Shown here: positions 35,043 to 47,386 of the stretch, one piece after another
Layout of the letters: each line of letters opens with the position of its first letter
Position numbering within the stretch: position 1 is the stretch's first letter
From: Taxillus chinensis
Taxonomy: Eukaryota > Streptophyta > Magnoliopsida > Santalales > Loranthaceae
Direction of reading: 5' to 3'
Assembly: GCA_023512835.1 (NCBI GenBank)
Contig: CM042087.1
Span: 16,152,853-16,216,852 of the forward strand
Length of the DNA: 64,000 nucleotides
Program-made: the position numbers and the translations under genes
Notes under the pieces: model-generated
Seen by the model: only the letters and a program-made list of their open reading frames with translations
Told to the model about the DNA's origin: nothing
Databases searched by the model: none

Positions 35043-38000
35043 GAGTCTCCCAACAACCTCCAAAATCTAGGACACAGGCACGCAACATATCCTCGAGCGT
35101 CTGAATCGTCCGCTCCGACTGACCATCTGTCTGCGGATAAAATGTTCTACTGAGGTTCACCCTAGTACCCAAGGCTCGCTGCAGTTGTCTCCAAAATTGA
35201 GAGGTGAACCTTGCATCCCGATCAGATACAATAGACAATGGGACTCCATGCAACCGCACAATAACATCAATATAGCTCTGTCCCAAAGTCCTCACTGGTT
35301 CTGTCTCTCGAATCGAAATAAAATGCGTCGATTTGGTCAACTGGTCGACAACTACCCATATCGTGTCGTGTCCCCTGGAACGAGGAAGTCCAATGACAAA
35401 ATCCATGGTCACGTGGTCCCATTTCCACTCTGGCACTAGCAATGACTGCAACTCACCAGCTGATCTCAGGTGCTCTGCCTTGACCTGCTGACAGGTCAAA
35501 CACCTCCTCACAAAATCAGCAACGGCCTTCTTCAAGCCTGGCCACCAAAACTGCCTCCTCACGACATGGTACATCTTGGTCCCACCAGGATGTACAGTTA
35601 ACCTCGACTAGTGAAATTCCTGAAGAACCTCCTCCTGAAGAGAAGTGAGAACTATCAGGCGACCCCTATACCTCAATATACGCTCAGCATCCTCAGTCCA
35701 ATCAGAAGATAACTGCCCAGTCTGAATCCTGTCCCTGATGACCTCACAATCAACGTCCCCCAGCTGATCCTCTATGATCCTATGCTGTAACTCAGGGACT
35801 GCGACGACAACACTGAGAGTCCCTCGCCCCTCACTGGTCACCATCTGCAACCTCATTGCTGCCAACTGACCCATCATCTCCCATTCCTTAATGGCATAAC
35901 GGGCCACCATGGCCCTGCTCTTCCTACTTAGAGCATCTGCCACCACATTACCCTATCTTGGGGTATACATCATATCAAACTGAAACTGCTGTAGGTACTC
36001 CACTCACCGCCTCTGTCTAAGGTTCAGGTCTCGCTGAGAGAAGATATACTGCAAGCTCTTGTAGTCCGTATACACCACAAACTTCTCCCCAAGGAGATAA
36101 TGCTGCTAGCTCTTAAGTGCAAAGATCACTGTAGCCAACTCCAAATCATGCGTGGGATAGTTCTCCTCATGTGGTCTCAAATGCCTAGATCCATAAGCAA
36201 TGACCTGCCAAGTCTGCATCAACACACAACCAAGTCCCACCCTAGAAGCATCACAATACACCTCGAAAGGCACACCCTCCTGTGGGAGAATCAAGATAGG
36301 TGCTGAGGTCAATCGTGCCTTCAGCTCCATGAAAGCACTCTCACACGCATCAGACCAAACGAAAGGAACTCCCTTCCTAGTCAAGTGTGTCATAGGAGCT
36401 GCCAACCGGGAAAAATCCTCCACGAACCTCCGATAGTAGCCTGCCAAACCAAGGAAGCTACGAATCTCAAACACATTCGTGGGCCTCTTCCACGACATGA
36501 CTGCCTCAATCTTCTCAGGATCCACTGTGATACCCTCCGAAGATACCACATGCCCCAAGAAGTGCACCTATTGCAATCAGAAGTCACATTTTGTGAACTT
36601 CGCATACAACCGGTGCTCTCGCAAGGTCTGCAACACAACCTGCAAATGCTCCTCATGATCCCTCTTGGTCGCTGAAAAGACCAAAATATCGTCGATGAAC
36701 ACCACAACGAACATATCTAAATATGGAGCAAACACCTAGTTCATCAATCCCATAAACACTACTGGAGCATTCGTGAGCCCAAACGGCATCACAAGCCACT
36801 CATAATGCCCATAGCGACAACTGAACGCGGTCTTAGGGATATCTGCCTCCCTAACCCTCAACTGATGGTATCCAGATCTCAAGTCTATCTTGGAAAACCA
36901 TCTCGCACCTCGAAACTGATCGAACAGGTCATCAATCCTCGGCAATGGATACATGTTCTTCACAGTCACCTGGTTCAGCTTCCGGTAGTCTATACACAAC
37001 CGAAGTGAACCATCCGCCTTCTTGGCAAACAACACTAGAGCGTCCCACGGTGAGCTACTCCGCCTGATAAAGCCTCATGCCAATAGGTCATCTATCTGTC
37101 TCTTGAACTCTCTAAGCTCTGTCGGTGCCATCATGTAGGCCGCTAACCTGATCGGTGTTGTCCCTGGCAACAACTCGATCAAAAACTCTACCTCCCTCAC
37201 AGGTGGCAAATTGACCAAGTCCTCGGGAAACACATCCGGGAACTGATCTACAATGGGTGGCAAAACAGCCTTCCCCTCTCTCCTCCTGTCAACCAACGTC
37301 AAGTTGGCTAACTGGTGGGTCACATCACCCCACCCATGCCTCAGAGGTCCCAACCTGCATGCCTCCTCAGTCCACTCACCCACAAAGACACCCCGCGTGC
37401 CCTCTGGTGTGAGGAACGTCACACGCCGTCGAAAACAATCAATCTTGGCCTCCACGGAGACCAACCAATCCATACCCAGGATAACATCAAAATCATCTAA
37501 CTCCATGATATACAAATCACACAACAGGTTAACACCCCCAAGTGTTACCTGACAAGCACGACAGATACTCTCAAGTATCACAATTCCACCCAAAGGTGAA
37601 GCAACCATCAGAGACTGACTAACTGTCTCCGGGTCTAACTCCAATCCAACCACCATAGCATACGAAATAAAAGAATGGGTAGCACCAATATCAATCAAAA
37701 CTGAACAAATAGTATGAGAAATGATGATGGTACCTCTCACCACTGAAGGTCCTGCTCCTGCCTCGTCCACTAGTGGAACCTCTGCCTCTCTGCTGGTAAG
37801 GACAAAAGTCCTCCCTCGTGGTCCACTGCCACTAGCCTGGCCCATTAGGGCCTTGCCCCGCTGATCAACATGACCCTATGCCTCCCGCTGAGGCGGCTGC
37901 ACCGCAGGTCGCGTCTGCGTGCTCTGTGCCAGCGGTACTGACCTCTGAGACGGAGCCCCATTCCTCTGTCCCTGATCTCTCGGACGAGGGCCTACACTGC

Positions 38001-39111
38001 TGGTTGAGCTAAGGGTAACACATTCCCTAGCTCCATGCCCCACTTTCCCGCATCGGAAGCAAGTCATCCTTTTCCTCGGGCAGTCTCTCGATACATGCCC
38101 AGTCAAACCACAGCTCCAACAAGCCCCTGGCCTCCTGCTAGTTGAACTCTCATGGGGTCCCACCGCCTGGCTGGAAACCCTCTGCACTTGCCTCCTCTCA
38201 AGCTGAGCGGCACTGCTCTCCCCACTCTGCCTCTTCTTGCTCGGACCTGCCGAACCGCCCGGCCTCTGGGCTCTCGCCTGATCCTGACCTCGCTCAATAA
38301 TGAGCGCCTTGTCGACCGCCTGCCGGTAGCTAGTCAACTGCATCGGTTCCAGCTATCTTTTCAGAGATGGCCTCAAGCCCTGAATAAAATCTTGCGTCTT
38401 ACGAGTTTCCTTTTCCCAAGCCTCAAGAGCAAACTGCCCTAAATCTGTGAAGGCTTGCACATACTCACCCACCGTTTGGCCACCCTGCTGAAGCTCATAA
38501 TACTCTCTTCGTCGGGCATACTGTACCGAGCTGGGAAAATACTCCCCAAAGAAGCACTCAACAAACTCTCTCCAACTCATCTGACTGCCATGGACAGCTC
38601 TAGTGGATTCCCACCACCTGCGTGGGATACCCAACAGATAATGCATCGCAACGCGCACTCTCTCCTCATCTGGCACCCCGATCATATCAAAGATATCCTC
38701 TGTCCACCTAATCTAGTCCTCGGCTACCTCTAGCCACGAACCATCCTCAAAAGTCATGGGTGCGTCTTTCAAAAACTGTGCAGCCCAGTCCATCCCTCGT
38801 CGTGCTGGCTCTGCCACGACCTCCTGCTGGTGCACATCCTGCATCACCCTCGCCTCCTGCTGTTGAGGCTGTGGTGGCTGCTGAGGCTGTTGTTGCCTCT
38901 TCAGCTCATCCACCTCTCTAGCCATATCCCTCATCGAGCCCTGCATACCCTGCATGGCCTCCTGCAACTGAATCAATACCTGCGTCAAATTAGGTCCCAC
39001 AATGGGAGCTGACGACTTCTGCTGCGGGCTCTGCTGCCCCTGAGGCCCCGACTCTATCGTGGGCTCCTCTGCCGGACCCTGGCCTCAGACAACCCTCCTC
39101 GGTGGTGCCAT
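35038..39111 (-). pseudogene. Gypsy gag-pol polyprotein: twelve in-frame stops, no frameshift
   Basis: The start at 39,111 (MAPPRRVV) is the gypsy gag type. One frame holds, in order: gag with capsid motifs (RRWWES, YVQAFTDLGQFALEA), two zinc knuckles (CWSCGLTGHVSRDC and CFRCGKVGHGAREC, about 38,020-38,125), protease with DIGATHSF (family usual D-S-G, so Ser is Ile), RT (FIDDILVFS), RNase H ([20 protein letters not shown]), integrase zinc site (HPGGTKMYH; CLTCQQVK), and the integrase core with both Asp and the Glu (TDGQSERTIQ). Stops begin at 39,087, 38,715, 38,355, 37,878, 37,077, 36,738, 36,579, 36,570, 36,108, 36,006, 35,955 and 35,610 (TGA or TAG). At least three fall on conserved Trp positions. 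The final TAA lies in the LTR and replaces the integrase C terminus. Confidence 0.95.
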
Positions 39112-39593
39112 CACACTGGCCACAACAATAAACAATCAAACGATCAATACTAACACTGCTAGCACAAACAGCCATCAAAGGCACAACCGACTTGTAGGTT
39201 CTCACCACACAACCCGTAGGTCCATACCATGCATATAGCATCGTGTCCCCCATTAGGGTACACCACACGACCCGTAGGTCCACAACCATGCATATAGCAT
39301 TGTGTCACCCCTTAGGGCACATAAAATGAAGTCCTGGCTCTCACGGCCACGTGCCATCCTGGCACCACATACAAGCACATCACACACAAAGACAATCTAG
39401 TGCCCTATATGCACACATTTATACCACTAGCAATGCACCCCATCCCCATGTATGCTCCTAGGATGATCTAACTAACACCAAAATAACCTAGAATACATGT
39501 AAGGACTGCATTGATTAGGCGCCCTCCCTACAGTTTTCCAAGTCACATGGAATCAATTAACCACCCCTCACTAACCTAGGTCCACTAGACCAT

Positions 39594-39605
39594 GCTCTGA
39601 TACCA
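39594..39605 (-). promoter_or_regulatory. Primer-binding site, initiator tRNA-Met type
   Basis: The - strand reads TGGTATCAGAGC, three bases inside the gypsy 5' LTR. Confidence 0.92.
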
Positions 39606-39608
39606 ACT

Positions 39609-41954
39609 TGCCACGCCCCCGAATTCCAGGGAACCCGGAACCGGGTACATGACTTCCCCTTGCCCGCACCCGATAGGTCAAAGGGGTTGGTGACTAGCAC
39701 CAATGGAGACTACACCGCGGGTGCTGTCTCAAATATGCAACCCTGTACAGTCATACATTAAGGGTAATCCTATATTTTCCCATATATCATCATGCATACA
39801 ATGAGTCAAACAGTCATACAGACATCACATCATACAGTATGCAAATACAACTGTCCACAGAATAATGTCTGGGATATCACATAAAATAATACAAAATATA
39901 ACTGTATCATACATCAGAGTAGTGAGCGTCCTCCTGGAAGAAAGTCCTCCACTAGTCTCGGGTCACACCTGAAAAGGGTAAACAACAAGTAGGGGTGAGC
40001 GACAAGCTCAGTAGGTGACCCCAACACTCCACATCATGCAAACATACAAGTCTATGCTACATGCTTTGTGTACTCGTGCACTATGTAGTGTGCACAATCA
40101 TCAGGACTCAGCCTGCAAACAAACATCAGGACCTAGCCTTCTCACACAGGACAGCTTGTCCACGATCCTCCACGGAATCCCAGCTCAGGGCACTCAGCCA
40201 TAGCTCCACGAGCTTAACTGCTCAACTAAGGCCTTAGCCTGTCCACAACGCAATATGCCCGGCCACAGTCGCCACATAGGCCTGCCATCGGTGCATATGC
40301 CTGCCACGTTAACCACATAGCACCATCGGTGCATCACAGTGAGAACCCAAACAAGTCACGGAGTCCATGCCCCAATACCTCACACCAATATACTAACATT
40401 GGTATCGCATGTCATTCTCAACATTTCCTTTAAAACTGTAGCCAGTCTTCATAAGTAAATCCTCAATCCTTGATTCATGAAGGAAGTACCCATAGCAGCT
40501 ATTTTCTTGAAATTAAAAGTCCCGGCATTGGGTTCCCATATTATAAATAAGATAATCTGATTTTTGGGGATTTTTCTGAGATATCTAACCCCACTTTCCA
40601 AAAATTCACCACTACGAACTTTTGGGTTTTTCCGAGATTTTACACTAAATCCCAATTTTCCATTTTGAAAGAGTGGGAATTAATTTTTCTAGTATTTTTC
40701 TTTGAATACAAATGGGGGGTATTTCGTTATTTACAATACTTAAATGTGTAGATGGGTATAGGTTACGATGTAAATAGGTCCAGTCCAGTGTTGTCTAGTG
40801 TCCAGTTACACTGTAGGAGTTGCGACTCATAGCTCAGAACTTGCAACTCGTAGCTGCGGAGCGCGCCTCAAAGACTCGAAGCGGATCTTCGATCTTCGAT
40901 CTTCGACCTTCGGACTATAACCCTACGAACTACGAACCTTCGAACTACGAACTACGGGTCTACGAACTACGAACCTTCGACCTACGAACTACGGGTCTAC
41001 GAACTACGACCCAGAACTTCGGATTTTCGTTAGTTCGACCCAGTAACACGCCCAGGGTACTGTTCATCATCGTTTTTGTCTGTTCTTCGTCTAAAACACG
41101 GCCAGAAACTCCCAGACACTCACTAACACCCCTGTTTCGCAACAAACTACGATATCCACCTCAAAACGCGTTCAGAACGCCTCTAAATCGCGCAGAAACA
41201 ACAGAAACACGTATAAAATTCCAGATTTCCAGAAATCTAGATTTAAACCTAGATTTTCATGGTTGACTTATCAACCCTTATGAAATCAACCCCAAAATCA
41301 TAGAAACATATACCCACAATGATATAAAACAATTCTTAACCACAGATCTTATGCTAAACCATTAGATCTAACCCAAAATTGGTCTTCCCCAAATTCTAGG
41401 GTTCATGCTCAATTTCATAAATCATGATAAATTCGTGCAAATCCAAAACAAGAGAGAGATAAGAAGTTCAAGGACACCTACTTGAAGTGAATCTTTGAGC
41501 TCCACGAACCCAAATCGCCCCAAATCGCCAAGGCCTCTAAGCTCTTTCAAGCTCTCTCTCTCAAACGCACAAACGTGAAACGTAAAGTGAAAGCTTCTTC
41601 TCTTTTTTTTTCTGCTATTTATATTTTTGGCAGTCAACTGACCTAGTCAATCATTGACCCAGTCAGTAATTGACCTCCAAGGCCCCGAACTCCAAATTGA
41701 GTCAAACTATAGTCAAAACGCTCGAAATGACGAGCACAACACTAAACAGATATTATTACACCCAAATGACCGCCCAAACGCAAAGACAACCAATAAACCC
41801 CAAAAAGTCAACAGTCGGGTCAAACGGGGCCCCGACTCGGAATCGGGCCCAAGTACAGTCAAAATGCTCACATCGACGGCTACACTACCATCCAGTTAGT
41901 TACATTCCCATAAAATGACTATCTCTCAAAACTACCCAAATACGAGTCTTTACA
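39609..41954 (-). repeat. 5' LTR of the gypsy element
   Basis: It begins TGCCACGCCCCCG and ends CTTTACA on the + strand. It pairs with 32,641-35,042 and matches, in reverse, the solo LTR at 26,437. The CGAAC word array is at 40,860-41,010 and the TATA box near 41,618-41,630. Confidence 0.92.
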
Positions 41955-42566
41955 CCGCATGAGTTCCTTACTCCACATGAGTAAAAGGTTTGGATGGCTT
42001 ACTTCGTATTAACACATCCTTATTCCGCATGAGTAAAAGGTTCAGATTCCTTACTCCGCATCTTCTTGTCCATACTCCTTGTGAACAAAGAACTTGGGTC
42101 CTTATTCCGCATAAGTCGTTCCTTACGCCGCATGACTAAGAGACTCGGATTCCTTACTCTGTGTCTTCATGTCCCTAGTCCACTTGAGTAGAAGACTTAG
42201 TTTTTTATTCTGTGATAGTTCTCTCTTACTTTGTGTGAGATGTAGACTAGGATTTGTATTCCGCATCTATTTAACTTAGTCCATTTAAAGTATAAGACGC
42301 GGATTCCTTAGTCCGTAACTTTAAGCATTTGGTCCGCATGAGTGATCCTCATTCCGTATGAAGACTTAGTTATTTACCAAGTGTTTGACGATACTCATGT
42401 TGGTCCAAATCAGGATTATGTATCCTGTCCTTAGCTTTGCTCTCACGAGTGAAGGTCCGGATTAAGGTTATATCTTCTACAACAACTAAGAATAAACATA
42501 CAAGATCTCAAATCAAATTACATAGGGTTTTATCCGCATCATCCAAATTTTGGGCTTGATCCAACA

Positions 42567-44072
42567 TACTTATTCTTACGTTGAAAACCTATTCATGATG
42601 ATTATATGTTGGTGTGGTTATACTGTGGATGTTATGTGTTAATTGTTTAATGATAAGGCTTATGTATCACGGAATAAATATGATGACTCATGATTAGGGC
42701 TGTAAACGAACCGAGCCGAGCCGAGTAGTAAAGTGTTCGAACATGTTCGTTACTATTCATTAACGAACCGAACCGAACACGAGCCTTAAATTATGATGTT
42801 CACGAACATTACTCTTTTATTCACGAATGATTCACGAACGTTCACGAACATGTGTTCACAAAACTTGTTCACGAACGTTTACGAACATAATTATAAAATC
42901 ATAAAAATTTACAAAAAGAATCAATATCGTAAACTTATTCAAAAAAGTATAATTAATTAAATGTTCGATTGTATTATCTTTGTTTAATATGTTTAAACAA
43001 TTGCTATATATAGTTCACGAAAATATTATAATAATAGTAATAATAAACAAATAAATCAAAAAACATATATTTATATTTAATAAAACAACTTTTATACACA
43101 TTAATTGATTTTTTATTTTTTTGTTCATAAATAATTTTCACGAATACGAACAATATTTACGAACTGTTCGCGAACACTTGTTTGTGAACGTTCGCGAATA
43201 TGTTCACGAATATCACAATAGTGTTCACAAACGACACTATTCCTTAACGAACGAACATGAACGATCTTTTATCGAGCCGAATGCGAGCTTGTTCATGAAC
43301 GTTTGGTTCATTTACAGCCCTACTCATGATATGATTGTTTAAGATGTTATTATGTTGTGGTGCCCATGAATACTTTAGTTTGTGTGTAGTGAGCTCGATA
43401 AGCCGACAGTTTGGCATGTGAGCCTCTGTCACCAGGATATGGCTCGATAAACCGATAGTTTGGCCTATGAGCCTCTATCACTGTGGGATGGGTGGTGGAT
43501 ATGATTGCCTATGTCGCAGTATGACAAATAGGCTGCATATGTGGCGATTTGAACACTAGTTTGTATTATTGTGTGCTGCATTAATATCTAAAAGCTCTCA
43601 CTACACATGTGCACTTACACAGAGCATATGGTATTAGAAGTTCATTGGTGAGGATTGTTGCGTAGTGGTAGTTCATCTACTAAACTTTATGCTCACCCCT
43701 ACATGTTGATTTATTTTCTCCAGGTGTTGACAGGAGCTAGCGATGGATTGCGTTGCTCATTGGAGATTTATTTGATGTATAAATTTTGTTTAGATGTTAT
43801 TTTTATTGTAACGTATCCTCAGGTAAGGGTCCGTGGATAGTTATAAGAATTGATTGGGTTTATATAATGATCTTTACAATATATTTATAATAGTTGTTTG
43901 ACATTTGGGGAAGTACTTCCATACTCTTAATGTATGTTTATACATGGAATTTGGACAGCACCCACTTTGTATGTCCCTCATAGGTATTTGTCATCAACCC
44001 CTTGACTATTTAGGTGTAGACTTGGAGAAGTCACGTGTCCAGTTTTGGTTATCTAGAACTGGAGACGTGACA
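42567..44072 (+). repeat. 3' part of a diverged gypsy LTR, split by a MITE
   Basis: The end reads GGACAGCACCCA, then CATCAACCCCTTGACTA, and finally GGAGACGTGACA at 44,072. The same blocks in the same order end the solo LTR at 29,125. Paired CTCGATAARCCGAYAGTTTGG repeats occur at about 43,391 and 43,443. The LTR start is missing, cut where the third copia copy abuts. No coding region seen. Confidence 0.7.
42695..43322. mobile_element. hAT-type MITE, 628 bp
   Basis: It starts TAGGGCTGTAAACGAACC and ends with the inverted form (GGTTCATTTACAGCCCTA). A perfect 8-bp target duplication CTCATGAT is at 42,687-42,694 and 43,323-43,330. The inside is full of GTTCACGAAC-type palindromic words and is otherwise AT-rich. 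No coding potential. It is a different subfamily from the MITE at 27,816. Confidence 0.93.
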
Positions 44073-44583
44073 ATATATATATGAGTTCACTTTGGTAAAA
44101 AAAACAATGTTTGTTGATTATTGTCTTCAATGCATAACATACCGTTAACATGTTTTGATATATAAATTTTTATGTTAGTTTCTATTTGAACATTTATTTT
44201 GAGGCCAGTTTACATGCTAATTTGATGCAATATTTTATTATGTGGTAGTCCATGGGCAATAAAATATTAAAAAGAATTTATTATCACAATGTAGGGATCA
44301 TAGGCTACAAATAAATGTTATGGATAAGAAATGACCATAAATAAATGTTACAGAGCAATTTTAATAAATTTTAAAAATATCATATTTTTTTGTTCCTATT
44401 ATGTTTTAAATGTTTTTTTATTGACTTGCTAATTATTATAATTAACAAATTTATATACTTTAACAAATATTGGACTAGTTTTTTTGATTTTATATATCGA
44501 CCCTCAATCAAACTTTTTGTATTCATCCTAACTGGCTTCGACCGCCGCCATCATTCTTGTCCTATCATACCTATCCTCGTTAA
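44073..44583. other. AT-rich intergenic sequence, nothing recognised
   Basis: No conserved frame, RNA gene or element end is apparent. The TAA at 44,581-44,583 is the probable target duplication of the Harbinger-type element that follows. Confidence 0.5.
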
Positions 44584-44785
44584 CGCTCTGCTTGGCTGGA
44601 TATGGAAATTGGGTGGAAAAAAAATAGATGGAAAAGAGGGGTAAAGAAAAAAGATGGAAAGAAAAAATGGAGAAAAAAGAGGTGGTTGGTTAAGATAGAA
44701 AAAAGGTGGAAAATATATAAAATTAATTTTTTTTAATATATAAGAAAAAGAAATGAAATGTCGTCTGTCAATTTTACCCTTGTCG

Positions 44786-45760
44786 CCAACGAATTGGCTC
44801 CGCTATTGTGCAATTCCAACATCAGTTCACTATCACGTCGTCAAGGCTGTTCACTGCCTCATTTCGAAGGCCATGTATTTTCGTTTCTGATTTGACACCA
44901 TCTCTAAGGTATCTGGTCGTGGGGTGCCAATTTTTGCTTGTTCGGCGAGTGGTTGTTCGTACCCCCAATGCAGTGCAGAGCGGCAAGTTTATGTCCTTCT
45001 CCACCCCTATGAATCTCTACTCATATCCGGTGTAATCCAATATTAAAATATATTAGATTTCCATTCGAAACTATCCATATAGTTACACAGTTTGGGCAAT
45101 ATTATTAATAATCTGATCTTTGAAGATGTAAACTTGGGTTATAATTTCTCACCGTTGTCGGCGTGAGATGTATTTTTGTAAAAATTGTTTTTGGAGGGTT
45201 TTTGTTTGTTTGTTTGTCACCACTCCTTATCATTTTGATTTTGTGTTGCCAATTGTGTTTTTTTTTGGGGGGGGGGCTGGGGGGGGGGGGGGGGGGGTTC
45301 CTTTTTCTTTGTGTAATTTTGCGACCCCGTGTCATCAACGAATTGGCTCCGTCTTGGGCAATTCCAACATCGCTTACTATCGCGTCGTCAAGGGCTGTTC
45401 ACCGCCTCATTTTGAAGGCCATGTATATTGTTTCCTGATTCGACACCATCTCTAGGTATCTGGCCGTGGGGTGCCAATTGTTGCTTGTTCGGCGAGTGGC
45501 TGTTCGTCACCCGGGCCTGAGCGGCAAGTTTATGTCCTTCTCCACCCCTATGAATCTCTACTCATATCCGGTGTAATCCAATATTAAAATATATTAGATT
45601 TCCATTCGCAAACTATCTATATAGTTACACAGTTTGGGCAATATTATTGTTAATTTGATCTTTGAAGATGTAAACTTGGGTTATAATGTCTCACCCGTTG
45701 TCAGCGTGAGATGGTATTTTGGAAAAATTGTTTTTGGTGGAGTTTTTGTTTGTTTGTTTT
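44786..45760. repeat. Two tandem copies of a roughly 430-bp segment separated by a G-run
   Basis: Copy 1 (about 44,786-45,225) and copy 2 (about 45,330-45,760) share the segments ACGAATTGGCTCCG, TATCTGGYCGTGGGGTGCCAA and ATGAATCTCTACTCATATCC in the same order and orientation, offset by about 540 bp. The interval holds a run of more than 25 mostly G bases (45,266-45,297). Several small indels separate the copies. No protein is recognisable in either. Confidence 0.88.
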
Positions 45761-45857
45761 TTTCCCGAAACATTTTTACAAGCCTTATTTGTCTGTATAT
45801 TTATGTTATAAGCCTCAATGTGTCTTTTTTTTATAAAGGAAAACAAATTTGTTGTGC

Positions 45858-46620
45858 TTCACTTTGATGACGATTTATTTAGGATGACTGGGTAGCTGTA
45901 ATATGAGAGCATTTTTATTGTTTTTTTCGTCTAGTTTGATGATTGTAACTGGCCTATTAAATGGGAGGACAACAAGCTAAAACAGATAGATATAGCTGGA
46001 AAAAGATGAGAGTTTGCTGCATTGAAGAGAGGGGAGTCTGCTACGTGAAAATTAAAAAGGAATAGAAGATATTGCATGTAAAAAATGGGGATCTATACAG
46101 CTGAAAAAAAAAAAAGGAAAGCGGCCGGGCCTGCATATAAAAATTTCTATTCCAAAGAAATTTAATGTGTTTCACTTTGATGACGTTTTATTTAGGCTTC
46201 CTGTGTAGCTTTAATATGATAGCGTGTTTTTGTTTTTTGTTCTGGTTAAATGGTTATAACTGGCCTATTAAATGAGAGGACAACATGCTAAAACAGGGAG
46301 AGATATAGATGGAAAAGAGGGGAGTTGGTTGCAATGAAGAGAGGGGAGTCTGCTACGTGGAAAAAAAAAAAAAGAGGTCGGGCCTGCATAAATATAAGGG
46401 CGTTGTTTTTTTTTGGTGTGGTTAAATGGTTGTAATTGGCCTATTAAATGGGAGGACAACAAGCTAAAAGAGAGAGAGAGATATAGCTGGAAAAAGTGGA
46501 GAGTTTGCTGCATTTAAGAGAGGGGAGTCTGCTAGAGAATTAAAAGAAATCTAGGATATTGCATGTAAAAAAAAGGGAAATATATATGGCTGAAAAAAAT
46601 CTGGGCAGGCCTGCATAGAG
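45858..46620. repeat. Three degenerate tandem copies of a 220-280-bp unit
   Basis: Each unit holds CTGGCCTATTAAATG or TTGGCCTATTAAATG, GAGGACAACAAGCTAAAA, AGAGAGGGGAGTCTGCTA, and ends with GGGCCTGCATA or CAGGCCTGCATA. The copies lie at about 45,858-46,135, 46,155-46,395 and 46,400-46,620. This is non-coding, within the Harbinger-type element. Confidence 0.82.
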
Positions 46621-47010
46621 GAAAGAGAAAAATTGTGAAAAAACGAGGCAATTGCATGTTATTGGAGGGAGGAGACTGCATCATGAGATATTAAAAAAGA
46701 GAGAGAATTGCATAGGCTACTGCATAAGCAGAAAAGGCGATATAGCATATATCAGTGTTGCTCACCCAATAAAAAAACGTTCCAGCCACATCTGTGTTGC
46801 TCACCCAATAAACAACCAAGGAAAGAGAGTTTAAAAATAAGACCAGCAACGCCATAGTCCAGAAAATCATATCAGCGTCACTAATATTACATTACATTAT
46901 GTTTGCAAACCATAATAAACATATACAATCGTTCAACGTTCACATGACTTACATAATCTGTCATAGAAATAGTATACATGACTCACAACATAAAATAGAA
47001 TAAGAGATAA

Positions 47011-47199
47011 TCAAATGATACCAGCCTCACTAAGCATTAATTGCAAGGCATCTAAACGAATCTCTCGTGGTACACCAAAGTTACCTTTCACGCGCTCTTC
47101 TAATAATTGATCAAGCAATACATTATCCATTTCCTCTGTCCATCGTAAGTTATCCTTTGAAGGTGCATCCCCATTGGTCACGCGCTTTCCATGAGGCAT
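47011..47199 (-). pseudogene. Myb/SANT-like protein fragment (Harbinger ORF1)
   Basis: This 62-codon frame (MPHGKRVTNGDAPSKDNLRW, then TEEMDNVLLDQLLEERVKGN) matches the start of the Myb/SANT-like DNA-binding domain that accompanies PIF/Harbinger transposases. In this superfamily the protein binds element ends and helps bring the transposase to the nucleus. Only the first helices are present before the stop, so either further exons are missing or the gene is truncated. It lies about 190 bp downstream of the transposase stop on the same strand. Confidence 0.65.
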
Positions 47200-47386
47200 T
47201 TTTTAACTGTAACAAAAGTCATGAAAAAACTTATACAAGAACAAGTTAAAGAAAATAGAGACCATGAATATAATCAATGAAAAACATAAATTTCATTCAA
47301 CAAAAGTTTTATGTTCTATATTAATTGACATACAATAAAGGCAAACCACACAATTAAAGTTTTTAATACTACAAGACAAATCTACT

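Larger units (their letters stand above)
32641..41954 (-). mobile_element. Ty3-gypsy (chromovirus-like) retrotransposon, 9.3 kb
   Basis: LTRs are at 32,641-35,042 (2,402 bp) and 39,609-41,954 (2,346 bp). The 5-bp target duplication CCGCA is at 32,636-32,640 and 41,955-41,959. The primer-binding site is at 39,594-39,605. One long gag-pol frame runs on the - strand with twelve stop codons and no frameshift. Order gag, protease, RT, RNase H, integrase is Ty3-gypsy. Integrase stops abruptly at the 3' LTR, so its C-terminal part and any chromodomain are missing. It inserted into the third copia copy's LTR. Confidence 0.95.
31771..42566 (-). mobile_element. Third Sirevirus-like copia copy: LTR, primer-binding site and gag start, split by gypsy
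   Basis: The LTR (31,854-32,640 plus 41,955-42,566, together 1,399 bp) matches the 1,407-bp LTRs of the 14.2-kb element along its length, including the CTTACTCCG array and the end GATCCAACA. A primer-binding site lies two bases away at 31,840-31,851. About 80 bp of the gag start region remains (31,773-31,800, GCTTTCTTCGGCCAT). Everything further inside is deleted. The gypsy element at 32,641 inserted into the LTR. Confidence 0.92.

Noticed and set aside
45163..45455. Frames with long Gly runs
   Set aside because: They come from the G-run at 45,266-45,297 between two tandem copies of a non-coding segment.
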